A stretch of 64,000 nt of DNA from Haliangium sp050303215 (GTDB lineage: Bacteria; Myxococcota_A; Polyangia; Haliangiales; Haliangiaceae): NCBI RefSeq assembly GCF_050303215.1, contig NZ_JBNLBH010000020.1, positions 14,905 to 78,904 on the forward strand. Reading direction: 5' to 3'. The position numbers were made by a program, and so were the translations under genes. Under the pieces are notes generated by a model. That model had not been told where the DNA came from. It searched no databases and saw only the letters and a program-made list of their open reading frames with translations. Below, piece after piece: positions 59,522-64,000 of this stretch. Every line of letters begins with the position of its first letter. Position 1 is the stretch's first letter.

Positions 59522-62338
59522 TCACTCCAGGATCTGCACGCCCGTGATCCCGGCCGCCTGGAACATCGTGTCCAGGGTCGCTCGCGGGCCGTAGACCAGG
59601 ACCACCTGGTGCTGCGGGGCCAGCTCCCGGGCCATCAAGGCCCGCAGATCGGACAGACGCAGGTCGGCGATGCGCTGGGCCAGCGTGTCGTAGTACATGG
59701 CCGGCAGCTCGTAGGTCATGAGCAGCTCGAGCTCGTCGGCCACGCTCTTGGAGTGGAACGAATCGGCCAAGATCTTGCGCAGGGCGCGGCGCCGGGCGCG
59801 CACGAAGGTGGCCGTGATGTCGCCGCGGCGGAGCTGGTCCAGGGCGGCGAGAAGGGCCTCAAACGCCTCGACCGCGCGCTCGTGATCGAGCGAGGCGCCG
59901 ATCAGGAGCAGCCCGGGCCCCTCGCGCGAGGCCTGGCGCACCGACACCCCATAGGTCGCGCCCAGGCGCTCGCGCAGGGACGAGACCGTCTCATCGATCA
60001 TCTCGCGCAGGACCAGGCGCGCGGCCTGATGCTGGACCAGGCCGGGCTGGGTGTCGAAGGCGATCAGCACCCCGGTCTGGCGCGCGCCCTCGTCGAACAC
60101 GGCCAAGTGCTGGGTGGTGGCTCGCACGGCCGCGGGCGGCACCTTGGGCAGCGGCGGCGCCGGGCCGCGCTCGCCCCAGGAGAACAAGCGCTCGATCTCG
60201 GCCCTGATCACCCCGGCGTCGAAGCCGCCGGTCACCATCAAGGTCGCGCCGTCCATGCGGTAGTGGCGGTCGCGGAAGTCGCGCAGCTCCGACGGGCCAA
60301 CGCTGGCCAAGGTGCGCTCGAGCTCGCCGCCGCGGGCGTAGGGGTGCTCGCCGCCGTACAAGCTCCGCAGCACCGTCCGCACCCGCTCGGCGTGGACCTG
60401 ATCGTCGTCGTCGTCGTCGCGCGCCAGCAGCTCGCTCATGCGCTTCATGTCGTCGCGCTCGTAGATCCCGTTCTCGATCGTCCAGTGCAGCCACCACAGC
60501 AGCCCGTCGGCGTAGGCCGACATCCCGGTCATGCGGAACGTCGTGGTCCGCTCGTCCATATAGCGCTCCATGTCCCCGCCCATCATGTAGATGACCTTCA
60601 TCTGCTCGACCGCGACCAGGTCCTGCAGCGACTGGACCTGGGGTCGATTGGGCCGGAGCAGGTTCATGGCCAGCCGGGCCAGGCCGGGCTTGTCGGGCGG
60701 GTCGTGCAGGCTGCCGGCCCGGAACATCAGCCGGATGTCGACCACCGGATAATCGAGCGAGGGCACGAGCAGCACCCGCAGACCGTTGGGCAGCGTGTAC
60801 GAGCGTACCAGCGCGTGGGGGTGGCGCGGGGGCACCTCCGGGCTCTGATCGGCCTGGCTGGGGTCGATGGGGAGGTGCCAATCCTCGAGCTCGTAGTCCT
60901 TGGGCGGCAGGCTCAGGGCGGCCCGGGTCTCGGTGGTCTCGGCCTCGGGATCGGGGACCAGATATGCAATGTGACTGGCGGACCGGCGCACGGTGCGCTG
61001 CGCCTGCTGCATCAGCCCGGCCGCCGACAGCGCTTCGTAGAAGCCCAGCTCCTCGAGCACGAAGCGATCGTGGTCGGTGTACTGGGCGTAGTCGGTGTAC
61101 ATCATCGCCTCGTGCATGAACGGCTCGATCGTCCGCACCAGCGAGGCCCGCGAGCGCTCGCGCAGGGCGATGAACTCGGGCGTGCCCAGGGGCTTGTCGC
61201 CCAGCTCGGCGACCTCGTCGAAGAACGCCCCGACCGCCGCTTTGAGCCGGGCCGGGTCCTTGACCGAGATCGACACCAACAGCAGCGGCGCGCGCATGCC
61301 CCCGCCGACGTCGGCGGCCACGTGGGTCATGTATTCGTTCTCCTCCAGCAACCCGACCACGCGCCCCCGGATCAGCTCGACGAGCAGGCGCTGGTACACC
61401 GCCTCCTTGGTCCCGAAGGCCGAGCCCGGCAAGGCGATGAGGGCCGTGGCCTCGTCTACGTCGAGGGTGTGGCGGGAGCTGGTGCCGTCCAGGCGCGCGG
61501 GCCCGACCGTCCGCTGGGGCATGTCCGCGCGCTTGCCCATGTGACCGAAGAGCTTGCCCACGTGCCCGGCCACGAGGTTGGGATCGACGTTGCCACTCAC
61601 CACCAAGATGGCGCGGTTGGGGGCGTAGTGGCCGGCCACGAAGCCGCACACGTCCTCGGCCGTGATGCTCGCGACCTCGGCCGCGGAGCCACCGATCGAG
61701 CGCTGGTAGGCGTGCCCGCGGCCGTAGACCTCGCCGCGCAGAAAGTCATACCCGCGCTTCCCCGAACCGTCGCGCTGGCGCAGCTCGCTCTGCACCACGT
61801 CGCGCTCGCGCTCCAGCAGCGCGGGCTCGATGTCGTCACAGCCGGCGCTCATGCGCCGGGCCTCCACCGTGAGCAGCGGCAGCAGGTCTTCGCGGAAGCC
61901 GATGGCGGTGTAGTGAGTCTCGTCCCAGGTGGTGTAGGCGTTGTGATAGACCGCCCGCTCGGCCAAGAAGCTGGTCAGGGTCGGGCCGCCGTCGCCACCG
62001 TCGCCGAGTCGCAGCTCGTAGCTCATGTGCTCGACCAGGTGAGCCAGGCCGGCCTTGCCCATCGGATCCTCGGCCGCGCCAACCCGGTACCGCAGATCGA
62101 CCTTGACCAGGTTGGTGTCGAGGTCCGGCATCACCAACAGCTCCAGGCCGTTCTTGGTGTGGAACATGTGCACGTTCTGCGGAAACCGCATGTCTCGGCT
62201 GTGCGCGTCCAGCCGCGGCGGATGCCTGATCGTAGCCGGACCGCCGCACCCGCTCACACCGACGCAGCCCACCGCGGCGATAGCGATACCCGCCGCTCGT
62301 ACCCACGATACCGTCCTACCCGTGTTCGTCGAAGCCAT
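59522..62338 (-). CDS. Fused double-M16 peptidase lipoprotein
   Basis: 938 aa. Lipoprotein signal with VSGC (C31). Two M16 units in one chain: the first has the active HLVEH zinc motif (H100, E103, H104) and a following ERERDVVQSELRQR for the third ligand; the second (from about 500) lacks HxxEH but keeps the Tyr-bearing LGATYGVSV motif. So a catalytic and a binding half are joined, as in pitrilysin-type M16A enzymes. Envelope location suggests degradation of extracytoplasmic peptides, for example signal or bacteriocin fragments. The window also has a split M16 pair at 14.6-17.2 kb. Confidence 0.93.
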   Translation of the reverse strand: MASTNTGRTVSWVRAAGIAIAAVGCVGVSGCGGPATIRHPPRLDAHSRDMRFPQNVHMFHTKNGLELLVMPDLDTNLVKVDLRYRVGAAEDPMGKAGLAHLVEHMSYELRLGDGGDGGPTLTSFLAERAVYHNAYTTWDETHYTAIGFREDLLPLLTVEARRMSAGCDDIEPALLERERDVVQSELRQRDGSGKRGYDFLRGEVYGRGHAYQRSIGGSAAEVASITAEDVCGFVAGHYAPNRAILVVSGNVDPNLVAGHVGKLFGHMGKRADMPQRTVGPARLDGTSSRHTLDVDEATALIALPGSAFGTKEAVYQRLLVELIRGRVVGLLEENEYMTHVAADVGGGMRAPLLLVSISVKDPARLKAAVGAFFDEVAELGDKPLGTPEFIALRERSRASLVRTIEPFMHEAMMYTDYAQYTDHDRFVLEELGFYEALSAAGLMQQAQRTVRRSASHIAYLVPDPEAETTETRAALSLPPKDYELEDWHLPIDPSQADQSPEVPPRHPHALVRSYTLPNGLRVLLVPSLDYPVVDIRLMFRAGSLHDPPDKPGLARLAMNLLRPNRPQVQSLQDLVAVEQMKVIYMMGGDMERYMDERTTTFRMTGMSAYADGLLWWLHWTIENGIYERDDMKRMSELLARDDDDDDQVHAERVRTVLRSLYGGEHPYARGGELERTLASVGPSELRDFRDRHYRMDGATLMVTGGFDAGVIRAEIERLFSWGERGPAPPLPKVPPAAVRATTQHLAVFDEGARQTGVLIAFDTQPGLVQHQAARLVLREMIDETVSSLRERLGATYGVSVRQASREGPGLLLIGASLDHERAVEAFEALLAALDQLRRGDITATFVRARRRALRKILADSFHSKSVADELELLMTYELPAMYYDTLAQRIADLRLSDLRALMARELAPQHQVVLVYGPRATLDTMFQAAGITGVQILE

Positions 62339-62488
62339 ACCAGCTTATAACCCATGTCCCGGGCCGTGCCCATTACAAGGGATTACGCCGCCCCCCGTGA
62401 CAGCCGGACCAGACGCGGGTGGCGCCGTGCGCGCCGGAGCGTCTCGTTTGGAAACCCCCGACGCGGACGATCATGCGCTCCAAACAGG

Positions 62489-62518
62489 GACGGCCCGGAC
62501 ATGGGCGTCCGGGCCGTC
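62489..62518 (-). terminator. Strong inverted repeat, possible terminator of the minus-strand gene at 62596
   Basis: GACGGCCCGGAC at 62489-62500 and GTCCGGGCCGTC at 62507-62518 pair perfectly over 12 bp with a 6-base loop. It lies 78 bp beyond the stop of the gene ending at 62596. On the minus strand only CCCTGTTTGG follows, so the T-run is poor; it may be a factor-dependent terminator or an mRNA 3' stabiliser. Confidence 0.5.
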
Positions 62519-62595
62519 TACGAGCGCGCCGCGGCGCGACCTGCGGTGGGAATCATTGGGATTGCGCCGCTGTCGCGCCGCGCTGCGACCGAGGC

Positions 62596-63504
62596 TCAGG
62601 AGCGCGCGGCCGCGCTCGCGGAACGCTCGTCCGCCGACATCACGGCCCCCGGCGCGGCCTGCTCGCCGAGCACCGGGCCGTCGTCCTCGGGGCCGTCGTC
62701 GATCGGCTCGCCCGGTCCCGGCTCGGCCCCGATGGGCGGCAGCTCTTCGCCGGTATCGGGGTCGACGTCGCCGGGGCGACGGCGGCGCCGCCGGGCCAGG
62801 CGCACCTCCTCGTTCTGGGCCAAGATGGGCTCGAGGAAGTGGCCCAGACCATCCTCGCCGTCACCGGGGGGATTGAGGGCCAAGTGCGTCACGATCATGG
62901 CCACGGTCTCGGTCAGCAGGTCATCGCAGCGGCGCCGGGCGGCGTCGATCTCGGCGTTCGTGGGGGTGCCACGATCGATGCCCAGAACCTCGCCATAGCG
63001 CTGATTGTGCCGGGTCAGGCGACCCAGCAGCCTGCCCAGGTCGGACAGCAGGGCGACGTCCGCGGCTAGGTCATCCTCCTTGGCCCGGGCCAGCAGGGCG
63101 TCGACCGCGCTGTGCTGCTGCACGAAGGACAGGTGAACGATCGCGCCGAGCCCGTTGGGGAACAGCGCCACGCGCACCCGCGCCGCGGCCTGGCCGCGCG
63201 GCTCGCTGCCATAGGCCCGCTCCTGCGAGACCAGGTAGCCGTCGATGCCGGCCAGGTCGTCGTCGACCTGGGTGTCGGCCTCGAGCGCCTCGGGCACGTG
63301 ACGGCCCCGGCCCTCGCCGGCGTCACGATGCATCATCAGGTTCAGCACCCGCTGCCCCTCGGCGATGCCCAGGCCCGCGTGCTCGGCGATCTCCGCCAGT
63401 TCCATCTCCTCGGCCCGCTGCCGGACCCGCTTCAACGCAAATACCATACGACCGACCGGGAGCTTGTACAGGCCCCACAGATCGCCCACTCGAAACAACG
63501 TCAT
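62596..63504 (-). CDS. Unknown 302-aa protein with acidic C-terminal tail
   Basis: 302 aa from the ATG at 63504, with AGGAG and a 7-base spacer. No family recognised. Largely alpha-helical and hydrophilic (EMELAEIAEHAGLGIAEGQR, RCDDLLTETVAMIVTHLAL), then an Arg-rich patch (LARRRRRRPGD) and a ~70-residue disordered acidic/Pro-rich tail (GPEDDGPVLGEQ). No membrane or signal segment. The patch followed by a tail may bind nucleic acid or a partner. Cytoplasmic by inference. Confidence 0.65.
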   Translation of the reverse strand: MTLFRVGDLWGLYKLPVGRMVFALKRVRQRAEEMELAEIAEHAGLGIAEGQRVLNLMMHRDAGEGRGRHVPEALEADTQVDDDLAGIDGYLVSQERAYGSEPRGQAAARVRVALFPNGLGAIVHLSFVQQHSAVDALLARAKEDDLAADVALLSDLGRLLGRLTRHNQRYGEVLGIDRGTPTNAEIDAARRRCDDLLTETVAMIVTHLALNPPGDGEDGLGHFLEPILAQNEEVRLARRRRRRPGDVDPDTGEELPPIGAEPGPGEPIDDGPEDDGPVLGEQAAPGAVMSADERSASAAARS

Positions 63505-63736
63505 CTCAATTCTCCTGTTCAGTTACGCCACTTACGAACCCCGACGTTTTGATATCGAATCCACGCTCGGTCAAGGATCTTTTTTCGATTTTTTGCCCTG
63601 CGCCGACGATGAGTCGATATCTGCCCCCGCCGATACCGACTGACCTCAGAAAATCCCTGTCTCGACGGCAGGAATTCTTCTTAGCCATGCGTCCGCCGCT
63701 CACCCAAGTCGACCGCCGCGACCTCCATGTGCGCGT
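63505..63736. other. AT-richer upstream region of the 62596-63504 gene
   Basis: About 230 bp of lower GC between the unknown gene and the tandem repeat. It contains the ribosome site for the downstream gene and runs such as TTTTTTCGATTTTTTG, probably the promoter region. A short open reading (63506-63688) is present but without a ribosome site or any family pattern; I did not call it. Confidence 0.5.
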
Positions 63737-63875
63737 GCGCGCCAAGTCGACCTCTCGACACGCCCTCCTCGTGCGCGTGCGCGCCACGTCGACCTCTCGA
63801 CACGCCCTCCCCGTGCCCGTGCGCGCCAAGTCGACCTCTCGACACGCCCTCCCCGTGCCCGTGCGTGCCAAGTCG
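63737..63875. repeat. 42-bp tandem repeat array, about 3.3 copies
   Basis: Units begin at 63737, 63779, 63821 and 63863, each 42 bp apart and nearly identical (core GCGCGCCAAGTCGACCTCTC). A degraded copy lies just upstream (about 63704) and diverged traces continue to the window edge. 42 is a multiple of three, so any reading frame repeats in 14-residue blocks (for example LARTGTGRACREVD on the minus strand); whether it is coding is not clear. Confidence 0.9.
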
Positions 63876-64000
63876 CCATCCTCCGCACGTGCTCCCCGTG
63901 CTCGTGTATGTCACTCGAGTTGGCCTACACGTGCCCCCGCTGCCCGTGCATGTCCTGCGACTTCGCCGACGCACGCGCCCCGTGCCCGTGCGCGCTCACT

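Noticed and set aside
63506..63688. 60-aa frame just upstream of the 62596-63504 gene
   Set aside because: No ribosome site and AT-richer promoter-like composition; the longer form only reads through the 42-bp repeats.
63737..63875. CRISPR array
   Set aside because: The 42-bp units are contiguous without spacers, so it is a plain tandem repeat.

Overview
The window is high-GC DNA from one bacterial chromosome. It most resembles a Myxococcota member (myxobacterium-like, perhaps near Haliangium/Kofleriaceae). Supporting signs are the codon use, the many lipoproteins, Ser/Thr kinases (one with the HRDISPRN loop common in myxobacteria), FHA proteins, a hybrid kinase-STAND-histidine kinase and VIT/vWA and beta-propeller secreted proteins. 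The genus is a guess; no rRNA is present.

Layout. 0-5.3 kb: a partial TerB-like gene, cystathionine beta-synthase (cbs) and, divergent from it, cobalamin methionine synthase (metH), so two competing fates of homocysteine share one 139-bp spacer. 5.4-11.7 kb: a zinc-ribbon membrane protein, an M23 peptidase lipoprotein, a LysR regulator divergent from an atypical SDR with a clear palindromic operator, and an operon of a lipoprotein plus a ribbon-helix-helix/FHA protein. 11.7-18.5 kb: an OmpP1/FadL-type barrel, a saccharopine-dehydrogenase-like reductase, a catalytic/non-catalytic M16 peptidase pair and a coupled nuclease lipoprotein. 18.8-22.5 kb: a 51-aa protein and a 1126-aa Ser/Thr kinase-nSTAND-histidine kinase. 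22.5-32.4 kb: cyclophilin lipoprotein, CoA-binding protein, PQQ-like propeller, four-CBS protein, clpS-clpA, M20 peptidase, flavin monooxygenase.

32.4-43.7 kb, all on the minus strand: FHA/HTH-like protein, Ser/Thr kinase with one membrane region, a secreted TraN/DUF2381-like protein, a small barrel, two lipoproteins, a VIT/vWA protein and a propeller protein. It looks like a kinase-linked envelope operon, possibly two operons. It is preceded by a 600-bp AT-richer control region with a 19-bp tandem repeat and a 16-bp perfect palindrome. 44.3-49.9 kb: purH-purD-purE-tsaC-DUF1015, tightly packed. 50-54.4 kb: YkgJ-type cysteine cluster protein, two unfamiliar genes, a helical protein and a lipoprotein with four CX4CH/CX5CH motifs. 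54.6-57.4 kb: cold-shock protein, SpoIID-like protein, CPBP protease.

57.6-59.3 kb: a tRNA-Leu gene (anticodon AAG) whose 3' half, from the anticodon onward, is repeated 1.5 kb downstream together with what looks like the original tRNA terminator. Between the copies lie three small unfamiliar genes, one encoding a retroviral-type CCHC zinc knuckle. This is the signature of a site-specific insertion into a tRNA gene, here very small and without a visible integrase; I consider it the most interesting locus. 59.5-64 kb: a fused M16 peptidase lipoprotein, an unknown acidic-tailed protein and an in-frame 42-bp tandem repeat running towards the window edge.
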